49,147 nucleotides of DNA, from positions 1-49,147 of the forward strand of contig NZ_JONS01000028.1 of NCBI RefSeq assembly GCF_000711965.1, in the 5' to 3' direction. Both the position numbers and the translations under genes were made by a program. The notes below the pieces were generated by a model that had not been told where the DNA came from, searched no databases, and was given only the letters and a program-made list of their open reading frames with translations. Shown here in pieces: positions 42,363 to 49,147 of this stretch. This DNA comes from Actinomyces israelii DSM 43320. GTDB lineage: Bacteria; Actinomycetota; Actinomycetes; Actinomycetales; Actinomycetaceae. The stretch's first letter is position 1. Each line of letters opens with the position of its first letter.

Positions 42363-42382
42363 ATGTGCACGAATGTGCACAT
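42363..42382. promoter_or_regulatory. 20-bp palindromic operator between glpD and the SorC-type regulator
   Basis: ATGTGCAC (42363-42370) and GTGCACAT (42375-42382) are exact inverted repeats around GAAT. The site lies 15-34 bp before the regulator start. On the minus strand it overlaps a possible glpD -35 box (TGCACA, 17 bp from CATAGG), so it could control both directions. Confidence 0.65.
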
Positions 42383-42396
42383 CCGGGCAGAGGGGG

Positions 42397-43593
42397 ATGA
42401 GGACGATGGGCGCAGCGCGGCCGGACCAGGCCCCGACGTCGGGCGGCGCCGGGGCCGACGGGGCTTCCGGAGCTTCCGGGGCTTCCGGGACTGCCGAGCC
42501 CCGCGAGTCTCAGCGAGCGCGCGCCGGCACCGAGGAGCAGCGGGTCTTCGAGGCCGCCTCCATGTACTACGTCCAGGCCGAGACCATGGAGGTCATCGCC
42601 CGCCACCTGCACTGCTCTCGCTCGACGGTCTCGCGCCTGCTCGCCCGGGCGCGCCGGGAGGGCGTCGTGCGCATCGAGCTGGTCCGGCCCGGCGGGGCCG
42701 GCGGCCTGGAGGCGCGCTTCGAGGCCGAGCTCGGCGTGCGCGCGCGCATCGTCCCCGTGCGCGAGGGCACCACCGAGATCCACCGCCTTCAGCAGGTCGC
42801 CGCCGTCGCCGCCTCCCGCTTCGTCGATATCGTCGGCGAGCTCGCGCAGGCCCCCGGCGCCCATGGCGGCGACGCAGGGCCCGCGCGGGCCGCCGGCGGG
42901 CAGGACGACGGCGGCCCGGGCGGGAGCGGGGACGGCGCCGGGCTCGTCGTCGGCTCCGCCTGGGGCAGAACCATGAGCGAGGTGGCGGCGGCGCTGCCGG
43001 CCAGGCGGATCCCCGGGCTGACCATCGTCCAGCTCAACGGGGCCTCGGACCCCATGCAGGAGGGGCCGTCGGCCGGCCAGATGCTGTCGCGGATGGGCGC
43101 CGCCCTGGGGGCGCGCACGATCGGGTTCCCGGTGCCCGCCTTCTTCGACCAGGCCGCGACCCGTCGCGCCATGTGGTCGGAGCGCTCGATCAAGCGCATC
43201 CTGGCCGTGGTCGCCGCCGCGCGCCTGGCCGTCTTCGGCGTGGGCACCCTGGAGTCCGGCTCCGGCGCCCTGCCCAGCCAGGTCTACGCGGGCGGCCACC
43301 TCACCCGCGCCGACCTGGCCGTCGCCCGGCGCGAGGGCGTCGTCGGGGACGTGTGCACCGTCCTGCTGCGGGGCGACGGCACCTGGGGTGACATCGAACT
43401 CAATGCCCGTGCCACCGGTCCCACCCCTGTCCGACTGGCGCGCATCCCGCGCAGACTGTGCGTCGTGGCCGGCACCGGCAAGGCCCGCGCCTGCGTCGCG
43501 GCCCTGCGCGCACGCGTGGCCACCGACCTCGTCGTCGACGATGCCACTGCCCGTGCGGTGCTGGCACTGCATCAGCGGAAGGAGACCTCATGA
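42397..43593 (+). CDS. SorC-family transcriptional regulator
   Basis: A 398-residue regulator. After a disordered Gly/Ala/Ser leader (1-45), a helix-turn-helix lies at about 50-95 (METMEVIARHLHCSRSTVSRLL). The sugar-phosphate-binding SorC effector domain occupies the rest, with SAWGRTMSEVAAAL, FGVGTLESGSGAL and DVCTVLL. A Gly/Asp-rich insert sits near 155-185. SorC proteins bind phosphorylated sugars or polyols; glycerol 3-phosphate or dihydroxyacetone phosphate is a natural guess given divergent glpDFK. ATG 42397 or 42406 may be the start; ribosome sites are weak for both. The stop overlaps the argA start (ATGA). Confidence 0.87.
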   Translation: MRTMGAARPDQAPTSGGAGADGASGASGASGTAEPRESQRARAGTEEQRVFEAASMYYVQAETMEVIARHLHCSRSTVSRLLARARREGVVRIELVRPGGAGGLEARFEAELGVRARIVPVREGTTEIHRLQQVAAVAASRFVDIVGELAQAPGAHGGDAGPARAAGGQDDGGPGGSGDGAGLVVGSAWGRTMSEVAAALPARRIPGLTIVQLNGASDPMQEGPSAGQMLSRMGAALGARTIGFPVPAFFDQAATRRAMWSERSIKRILAVVAAARLAVFGVGTLESGSGALPSQVYAGGHLTRADLAVARREGVVGDVCTVLLRGDGTWGDIELNARATGPTPVRLARIPRRLCVVAGTGKARACVAALRARVATDLVVDDATARAVLALHQRKETS

Positions 43594-44285
43594 GCGCGAG
43601 CCCGAGCCCCCTCAACGGCGCCGTGCGCGGTCGTGCGGCGGAGCACCCCGCCCCCGGGAGCGTGTATCCCATGCGCTCCGAGCCCCTCGGCCCGCTCGGG
43701 CGCTCCGGGGCGGCCGGGCGCACCGCGCCGGCCGGGCCCGCGGCGTCCGCGCTGCCCTGGCGCATGGTCCTGCGCCCCGCCCGCCCCGCGGACGCCCGCG
43801 CCATCGCCGAGCTCGTCCGGCCCTACTCCGATCGCCGCATCCTCATCCCCAAGGACCTCATCACCTACTTCGAGGACATCCAGGAGTTCACCGTCGCCGA
43901 GGGCACGGGGTCGCTCGACGGCTCCCCGGAGAGGAGCGGCGGCATTATCGGCTGCGGGGCCCTGCACGTCATGTGGGACGACATCGCCGAGGTGCGCACG
44001 CTCGCCGTGCGCAAGGACCGCATGCACCGAGGGGTCGGCGGCGCCATCCTGAACGAGCTGCTCGATCGCGCCCGCGGTCTGGGGCTGCGGCGCGTCTTCT
44101 GCCTGACCTTCGAGGTCGATTTCTTCACGGCGCACGGCTTCCACCCCATCTGGGGCACCCCGGTGGGCATGGACACCTTCGCCGAGATGGTGCGCAGCCA
44201 CGACGACGGGGTCGCCGAGTTCCTCGACCTGGCGCGGGTCAAGCCCAACACGCTGGGCAACACGCGCATGATCATCGAGTTGTGA
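43590..44285 (+). CDS. argA: Amino-acid N-acetyltransferase, short actinobacterial type
   Basis: A 231-residue GNAT enzyme, the first step of arginine synthesis (glutamate or glutamine N-acetylation). Beyond a disordered 55-residue leader it matches the mycobacterial single-domain ArgA: YFEDIQEFTVAE, GCGALHVMWDDIAEVRTLAV, acetyl-CoA loop HRGVGGAIL, VFCLTFEVDFFTAHGF and GVAEFLDLARVKPNTLGNTRM. There is no kinase-like domain, unlike E. coli ArgA. ATG 43590 has AAGGAG and overlaps the regulator stop, so expression is coupled to a glycerol-linked regulator, which is unusual. Confidence 0.9.
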   Translation: MSASPSPLNGAVRGRAAEHPAPGSVYPMRSEPLGPLGRSGAAGRTAPAGPAASALPWRMVLRPARPADARAIAELVRPYSDRRILIPKDLITYFEDIQEFTVAEGTGSLDGSPERSGGIIGCGALHVMWDDIAEVRTLAVRKDRMHRGVGGAILNELLDRARGLGLRRVFCLTFEVDFFTAHGFHPIWGTPVGMDTFAEMVRSHDDGVAEFLDLARVKPNTLGNTRMIIEL

Positions 44286-44308
44286 GGGCTGGGAGGGCTG
44301 GGAGGGCT

Positions 44309-45265
44309 GTGAGTGCTGCAGGCGCTGCCGGCGGCCCGGCCGGGGCGACGGCGGCACTGCCCGCACGGGCGGTCGTCGACTGGTACCGCGAGCACGCCCG
44401 GCGCCTGCCGTGGCGCGAGCCGGGGACCACCCCCTACGGCGTGCTGGTCTCGGAGGTCATGAGCCAGCAGACGCCGGTGGCCCGGGTCGTGCCCGCGTGG
44501 CGGCAGTGGATGAGCCGCTGGCCGGACCCGGCCGCCCTGGCGACGGCCGAGACCGGGGACGTCCTGCGGGTGTGGGGCCGCCTGGGCTACCCCCGGCGGG
44601 CGCTGCGACTCATGGAGTGCGCCCGCGCCGTCGTCGATCGCCACGGCGGCCGCCTGCCCTGCGACCTTGAGGCGCTGCGGGCGCTGCCGGGGATCGGCGA
44701 CTACACGGCCGGGGCAGTCATGGCCTTCGCCTACGGGCGCCGGGCGCTGACGCTGGACACCAATGTGCGGCGCGTACTCGCCCGCGCGGCCGGCGGCCGG
44801 GCCCTGCCGCCTCCCGCGCCGGTGCGCTCCGAGCGTGAGCGGGCCGAGGCGCTTCTGCCCGAGGACGACGCCGAGGCGGCCGCCTGGTCGGTGGCGGTCA
44901 TGGAGCTGGGGGCGCTGGTGTGCACCGCCCGCGAGCCGAGCTGCGGGCGCTGCCCGTGGCGCGAGAGGTGCGCGTGGCTGGCGGCGGGCAGGCCGGCGGA
45001 CGAGCACGCCGGCCGGCGCCGCAGGCAGGCCTGGCACGGGACGGACCGCCAGGCGCGGGGCCTGATCATGGCCCGGCTGCGCGAGGCCGACGCGGGCACG
45101 GCCCTGGGGGCCGGGGCGCTGCTGCGGGCCGCGAGTGGGGCCGGGGCCGGGGCCCGCGCGGGCCGGGCGGCGGATGGCGGGCAGCCGGCCCGAGCGCTGG
45201 CCTCCCTGCTGGCCGACGGTCTCATCGCCACCGACGACGACGGGGCGACCTTCCGCCTGCCCTGA
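44309..45265 (+). CDS. mutY: A/G-specific adenine glycosylase
   Basis: A 318-residue base-excision repair enzyme that removes adenine opposite 8-oxoguanine. SEVMSQQTPVARVVPAW carries the catalytic Glu (about 49). The helix-hairpin-helix is LPGIGDYTAGAVMAFAYG, and catalytic D150 is in LDTNVRRV. The 4Fe-4S cysteines have spacing C-x6-C-x2-C-x5-C (about 205-222). The C-terminus is a short winged-helix-like segment (ALASLLADGLI) instead of a NUDIX-like domain, as in mycobacterial MutY. GTG 44309 follows G-rich repeats (GGGAGGGCT). It is 23 bp after argA and probably in the same transcript. Confidence 0.93.
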   Translation: MSAAGAAGGPAGATAALPARAVVDWYREHARRLPWREPGTTPYGVLVSEVMSQQTPVARVVPAWRQWMSRWPDPAALATAETGDVLRVWGRLGYPRRALRLMECARAVVDRHGGRLPCDLEALRALPGIGDYTAGAVMAFAYGRRALTLDTNVRRVLARAAGGRALPPPAPVRSERERAEALLPEDDAEAAAWSVAVMELGALVCTAREPSCGRCPWRERCAWLAAGRPADEHAGRRRRQAWHGTDRQARGLIMARLREADAGTALGAGALLRAASGAGAGARAGRAADGGQPARALASLLADGLIATDDDGATFRLP

Positions 45266-45788
45266 GGCCGGTCGCGCGGAAGGGACTGAGGACCCATCGG
45301 GGCTGCGGGCGGGCTGGGCGCCCAATGCCAGCGGAAAGTACGCTCACGCTGGAAGGGTGCGTTCACGTTCGCCGGAGCGCCCTGGGCGGAGGCCCGAACG
45401 ACCAGATACCCGGATGCCCGGCCCCGCACTGCCCCCGCGGTCCCTCTTCGTCAAGGGTCGTATTCCGGCTCGAAACCGGTTCGGTTCCGCGTCGAGATCA
45501 GTCCGAGGAGTCCGGCGGGCGTCGGCCGAGTGGCGCTGCCCTGTGGGGCCGACTGCCGGACTGTCCGGGAAGAGAACCCCTCGCGAGGTAACCTGCCTGT
45601 GCGGCTGGTACTGGTGGACGTATCCCTCCGCGGTGGTGACGGCTTCGTGGGTAGCTTGCCGACGCCGGCGCGCGAGAAGTACTTCTGATAGCTGGCACGG
45701 CTGACGCGGATCCGCGCCTGCTCGGCCACGCGTCTGTTTCCAAGCCTTCGCCGTGGACAGGTGGCTGCTGCCCGCATAGCCTGTGGCC
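45266..45788. other. Gene-poor region with repeats, no recognised gene
   Basis: About 520 bp without a supported gene. It holds two imperfect direct repeats (45338-45352 and 45357-45375, sharing CG-TCACG), the dispersed repeat copy C, and a stretch (45590-45770) that can be read as a 108-residue minus-strand frame with a basic end I could not identify. It may be gene debris. No ribosome site supports that frame. Confidence 0.5.
45470..45505 (-). repeat. Dispersed intergenic repeat, copy C
   Basis: On the minus strand GGACTGATCTCGACGCGG followed by AACCGAACCGGTTTCG. It combines the core shared by copies A, B and D with the GCGGAACCG module that precedes the core in copy A. Confidence 0.55.
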
Positions 45789-48485
45789 ATGTCCCCTTCC
45801 GCTGACATCGGGCGTTCGCGTGCCGGGGGCGGTGCGGGCGGCAGCTGGCGCCAGGCGCCGACAGAGAAAGTGTATTCCTGCGACCGCGCCGACCGCGATC
45901 GGGGAATCGAGGCGTGGGCGGGTTCGACGCTCGGGACTCTGGATGTCCTTTTTACTCTCAACGCCGTGTTCCGCTCGGTCAGGCCGTACACCGTCATACT
46001 TCTTTTTTGCGGATGCGCCCTTATTCTGTACGGTGCGGGAAGGTTCGTGCTGCGCGGCCAGGTCCGTGAGTCGCCCGGCCGCTGGCGTCTGGGCACCGAT
46101 TCCGTTGAGTTCGGGCCGTGCTGGGGATTTCTTCTGTGGGAGCAGATGCCTCCCGCGATGGTAGTTGCTGGTGCCGTGGTCGTGCTACGGATGCCAGTAC
46201 CTTCAGGTGTTACTCATTCTGGCACATCCAGGGTGCTGCCACTTGTTTTAGCCGTGCTCTGCGGCGCTGCTATCACCTGGGCGACCATGCCTGTGAATCC
46301 GCCTCAGAAGCCCGAGGTCATTCTTGAACCTCTGGGAATGTGGCTGTGGCCCGATGGCCGCTATCGTGCGTTCATTCCCTGGGAGCTGGAGCCTGTTGTT
46401 GCGGGACGTGCACGTCATGGTACGCAGGTCTGTGCGGTCATCACCCTGGACGCAGGACCTCCAGCGTATTTCCCCATATTTCCCATTCCGCTGGGCTACG
46501 TCCAGCTCCAGCGCGTGGTCGAGTTCTACTCCACCCACCCCGAGCTGCGTGACGAGCTGGCCGCTGAGGCGGGCCTTGAGCGCGTCCGCACCCTCATGTA
46601 CACGCCCGTCTGGCGGGTCGAGGAGGACCTTCCTCCCGCACCGGCCGTGCCGAGCCAGGAGCCCGCCGCGCTGTACGAGGCGTTCACGCCGATCGACGAC
46701 ACCAACGATGTCGATGACGCTGCGGCCGCAGTGAGCGATGCGGTTGCCGACACCGGCGGCGCCGCTCCGACTTCCTCACCCGTGCCGAGGAGCCGGCCCG
46801 CTCGCAAGAACCGCGTGCTCGCCCCAACCAGGCCTCAGCCGCCGTCCGGTGCCATCGACTGCGAGAAGGCGGATGGCAGACGGAACGGCGCCCCGCTGCG
46901 CTCCCTGTTCTACGCCGTCATCGTCTTCGTGGTCCTTGTGCACTACGCGGCCGGGGACAACATCTCTGTACTCGCATTCCTGGGGTCCGGAGTTATTCTC
47001 ATTCTCCTGCTCCATGCGCTACTTCTTCTGGGGATGCGGATTTCCATAGCGCTAGCATCCCGGCGATGGGGCAGGTGCTCTGAGGGGATTGCGCTGCCGC
47101 GATTCTGGATCTTCCCGGCAGCCAAGCACCTGGGTGCCCTGCTCCTTGCCGCCCTCGGGCTCTTCTCTGCCTGGTCGGTTCTTTTCGACAGAGACGTTCC
47201 CGAGGATCTCCCCATTCCTTCTCTCTGCGCCGCGACGGCCTGCATCGTTGTCGCCGTCGTGACATGGCGGAGAACCCCGCGACCGCGACTCGGGGCCGAG
47301 ATCATCCTCGACCCTACAGGTCTCCGCGTCGCTCCGGGTACCCGCCACGAGGCCTCCTTCCTGTGGACGGACGGCCCCCGCGTCGTCGGCGCCGTTAGAT
47401 TCGGCTCCGCGCTCGTCATCACCCCCGATTCCAGCACTGCGCCGGTCTCCGTGCGCATGGGCACCGTCCCCCTGACCTACGTCCAGCTCCAGCGTGTGGT
47501 CGAGTTCTACTCCACCCACCCCGAGCTGCGCGACGAGCTCGCCGCCGAGGCGGGCCTTGAGCGCGTCCGCACCCTCATGAGCGTTCCCGTCTGGCAGATC
47601 GAGGAAGAGGAGTCGCTACCACTTCCGAGCGCGTGCGCCCACAGACCCGCCGCGTCGAACAAGGCATGTGCGCCGGGCGATGATGGCGGGAGCGCGGAAG
47701 TCTCGCCCGCCGTTGTCATGGAGCCTCCGATCCCGCCCGGCGCTCTTGATTGCGCGAGGGCGGATCGCCGAAGGATGGCCGCGCCGCGTCGCACCCTTGT
47801 CGGGGCGCTCGGGATTCTGGCGGCTCTCATTGCCGTTCTCGCCGCCGAGTTGAGGACGACAATGATCTTCCTGCTCGCCGTCACCTTCATCCTCATGCTG
47901 CTGCGGGCCGCCGCGCTGTATGTCTTCCGGTCCCCTTTGGAGCACGCGGATGAGCAGTGGGTCCTCAGCGACAGCGGCGTCGCACTGCCATCGCTGTGGG
48001 CCTCTCCGCTCGCCACGCGCATGGGTGCGGCGGCGCTTCTCTTGACCGGGCTTTTCAGCTTCTCGGTCGCTGCGGCCGCCATCCCTCACGAGGAGCGGTT
48101 GCGCGTTCCGTCCATGGCCGCAGCGGTCGTGTGCGTCGTCGTCGCCTGTATGGTCTGGTCGGGCACCCGGCGACCCCACGGGGGGCCGGAGATCCTCCTG
48201 GACCCGCGGGGCGCTCGCTTCGCGCCGGGCACTGGCCGCGAGGTGGTGCTCCCGTGGGATGGTCACCCCCGTGTGGTTGGCGCTTCCAGGGGCCAGATGC
48301 TCGTCGGTCTTCTCTGCGACCCCGGTGCGGGCCTGGTGCGCCTGCCCATGGACTCCCTCACCGCTGGCTGCACCCAGCTCCGGCAGGTGATGGAGCTGTA
48401 CTCCACCCGCCCCGAGCTGCGCCGCGAGCTCGCCGCCGAGGCGGGCCTTGAGCGCGTCCGCACCCTCATGCGCGCCCCCGTCTGA
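45789..48485 (+). CDS. Three-module integral membrane protein, unknown family
   Basis: An 898-residue protein made of three tandem copies of one module. Each copy has about three or four membrane helices, then a soluble domain with the pattern PEIxLDPxG, a PG-turn, PW and VVGA (possibly PH-like), then a 34-residue helical motif (YVQLQRVVEFYSTHPELRDE and on) ending RVRTLM-x2-PV. The motif lies at residues 237-270, 564-597 and 861-894. Acidic linkers of about 60-80 residues separate modules. Module 1 has lower GC and rarer codons, including TTA at 46249. I do not recognise the family. The start is ATG 45789 (GTG 45783 is also possible); no ribosome site is visible. It has no obvious operon partner. 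Confidence 0.82.
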   Translation: MSPSADIGRSRAGGGAGGSWRQAPTEKVYSCDRADRDRGIEAWAGSTLGTLDVLFTLNAVFRSVRPYTVILLFCGCALILYGAGRFVLRGQVRESPGRWRLGTDSVEFGPCWGFLLWEQMPPAMVVAGAVVVLRMPVPSGVTHSGTSRVLPLVLAVLCGAAITWATMPVNPPQKPEVILEPLGMWLWPDGRYRAFIPWELEPVVAGRARHGTQVCAVITLDAGPPAYFPIFPIPLGYVQLQRVVEFYSTHPELRDELAAEAGLERVRTLMYTPVWRVEEDLPPAPAVPSQEPAALYEAFTPIDDTNDVDDAAAAVSDAVADTGGAAPTSSPVPRSRPARKNRVLAPTRPQPPSGAIDCEKADGRRNGAPLRSLFYAVIVFVVLVHYAAGDNISVLAFLGSGVILILLLHALLLLGMRISIALASRRWGRCSEGIALPRFWIFPAAKHLGALLLAALGLFSAWSVLFDRDVPEDLPIPSLCAATACIVVAVVTWRRTPRPRLGAEIILDPTGLRVAPGTRHEASFLWTDGPRVVGAVRFGSALVITPDSSTAPVSVRMGTVPLTYVQLQRVVEFYSTHPELRDELAAEAGLERVRTLMSVPVWQIEEEESLPLPSACAHRPAASNKACAPGDDGGSAEVSPAVVMEPPIPPGALDCARADRRRMAAPRRTLVGALGILAALIAVLAAELRTTMIFLLAVTFILMLLRAAALYVFRSPLEHADEQWVLSDSGVALPSLWASPLATRMGAAALLLTGLFSFSVAAAAIPHEERLRVPSMAAAVVCVVVACMVWSGTRRPHGGPEILLDPRGARFAPGTGREVVLPWDGHPRVVGASRGQMLVGLLCDPGAGLVRLPMDSLTAGCTQLRQVMELYSTRPELRRELAAEAGLERVRTLMRAPV
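46497..46598 (+). repeat. 102-bp internal repeat R1 of the three-module gene
   Basis: Encodes the 34-residue motif. It differs from R2 at four bases of 102, all synonymous. Confidence 0.92.
47478..47579 (+). repeat. 102-bp internal repeat R2 of the three-module gene
   Basis: 981 bp after R1. Its last 45 bases are identical to those of R3. Confidence 0.92.
48369..48470 (+). repeat. 102-bp internal repeat R3 of the three-module gene
   Basis: 891 bp after R2. The first half has diverged (Tyr to Cys and others); the second half is identical to R2. Confidence 0.9.
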
Positions 48486-48968
48486 GCCGGGGAAGGGGTC
48501 CCCTGCCTCCTGCTGGCGGGCCTTGAGCGCGTCCCCATGGTTGTGGCCGCCAGTGCCGACAGTGCTGCCCCGGGCCTGCGTGGTTCCGCCGCCGTCCCAC
48601 CCGCGCCCAGACCACCTCGACGGCGCCTTGGACGCGCTCGCAGGCGCACGTGCCAGATGGCGGTGAGATCAGGCGCGCCATGGTCGGCGCGGGCCAGGAG
48701 ACCGTGGCCCGGGTGCCGCGCGGGGCGGGTGGGGGGTCATGCCACCGGAGGGCTGCGCCCCGCGGGGCGGCCCGTCCCACCGGCTCACGGGCTACCGGCC
48801 GTCATGTTCGTGCCGGTTCGTTGTGGGTGGGGTGGGGTCTGGCGGGTGGGTGTGTTCGGTTCTGTGGTGTTTCGGGGCGGTGTGGGCTGGGCTACATTGT
48901 GTTCTTTCTGTTGTCTCTGCGATAGGCCCCGTGGCCGACTGGGTGCGGCCGACTGGGTGCGGGGGTGT
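48486..48968. other. Intergenic region with repeat remnant and GC-rich palindrome
   Basis: About 480 bp without a supported gene. It contains a 20-bp remnant of the internal repeat (48515-48534), a hairpin-forming palindrome (CGCCCCGCGGGGCG, 48756-48769) that may terminate the three-module gene, a G/T-rich tract (48800-48890), a possible -10 box TACATT (48893-48898) and a perfect 14-bp tandem duplication (48933-48946 and 48947-48960). Confidence 0.55.
48515..48534 (+). repeat. 20-bp remnant of the R motif after the stop codon
   Basis: Exactly matches bases 48440-48459 of R3 (GGCGGGCCTTGAGCGCGTCC). The flanks do not match, so it is a leftover of a fourth copy or a recombination trace. Confidence 0.75.
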
Positions 48969-49147
48969 GTGCCTGTGGATCTGGATGTGGTCTTCGATGA
49001 GCTGGCTCGTGCCGCGCGCCTGGCCGATGGGTGCGGGCAGGAGGTCGCCGGGGTGGTTGTGGAGGCCGGCGACGGCGGCGCCCTGGGTGAGGCGGCCCTG
49101 GTCGGCGCCGCGGCCTCGTTCGCCTCGGTGCGCACCGGCGCGGCCCG
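48969..49147 (+). CDS. Start of an unidentified gene (runs off window)
   Basis: An open frame begins near GTG 48969 (or GTG 48975) and runs to the edge. The 59 visible residues start VPVDLDVVFDELARAARLAD and look like amphipathic helices, ending VGAAASFASVRTGAA. Codon use (strong third-position G/C) looks coding. It could be the N-terminus of a DUF222-type protein like the one at the other window edge, or another helical protein. Too short to decide. Confidence 0.45.
   Translation, partial: MPVDLDVVFDELARAARLADGCGQEVAGVVVEAGDGGALGEAALVGAAASFASVRTGAA

Noticed and set aside
45344-46096. Minus-strand 250-aa frame across the 45-46 kb gap
   Set aside because: It overlaps the start of the three-module gene, has composition like a random frame, and no ribosome site or domain.
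1-49147. tRNA or rRNA genes
   Set aside because: No cloverleaf-like T-arm/acceptor pairs or rRNA blocks were seen; TTCGA strings found are inside coding regions or repeats.

Overview
The window is about 49 kb of very GC-rich, gene-dense DNA. It has many GTG starts and 1-4 bp gene overlaps (ATGA, GTGA, TGATG), and some genes look leaderless. Gene content (RDD/FHA/kinase/DUF58/MoxR cluster, DUF222-type protein, actinobacterial short ArgA and MutY) points to a high-GC actinobacterium, most like Actinomyces or a close relative. The taxon is inferred from protein style, not from a marker gene. I saw no rRNA, tRNA, CRISPR array, integrase or intact insertion sequence.

Layout. 1-2.6 kb: a truncated DUF222/HNH-type gene and an L-lactate permease, both minus. 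2.8-5.1 kb: a three-gene persulfide-stress operon (58-aa Cys-rich protein, CoA-disulfide reductase/rhodanese fusion, CstR-type regulator) behind a promoter with two CsoR/CstR-like palindromes. 5.1-22.4 kb: a signalling and cell-surface cluster. A plus-strand arm encodes an RDD-FHA protein, a zinc-ribbon/FHA protein and a transmembrane Ser/Thr kinase. It converges on a minus-strand arm encoding a 1,982-aa Ig/FN3 surface protein, a MoxR ATPase, a DUF58 protein, a transglutaminase-fold membrane protein lacking its catalytic Cys and His, and a second RDD-FHA protein. This resembles the bifidobacterial PFNA cluster (kinase, FN3, AAA-ATPase, DUF58, transglutaminase, PP2C), but no PP2C phosphatase is present in the window.

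22.4-38.0 kb: a Wzx/Wzy-type surface polysaccharide locus. It holds an initiating polyprenyl glycosylphosphotransferase, a TagD-like cytidylyltransferase, a flippase, a CDP-alcohol phosphotransferase, five glycosyltransferases, a lipoprotein, a secreted propeller/FN3/concanavalin-like protein, a polymerase and a Wzz-like co-polymerase. The TagD gene abuts the giant FN3 gene, so the polysaccharide and signalling regions may be co-transcribed. 38.1-43.6 kb: glycerol catabolism (glpD-glpF-glpK) with a divergent SorC-family regulator and a 20-bp palindrome between them. Glycerol 3-phosphate from GlpK is also the substrate expected for the TagD-like enzyme. 43.6-45.3 kb: argA and mutY, coupled behind the regulator.

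45.8-48.5 kb: one gene made of three tandem copies of a membrane module that I do not recognise. It ends in a 34-residue motif whose DNA is almost identical between copies, and a 20-bp piece of that motif recurs after the stop. The window ends in the first codons of another gene. Four copies of a short dispersed repeat with core GGACCGATCTCGACG lie at or near gene 3' ends.
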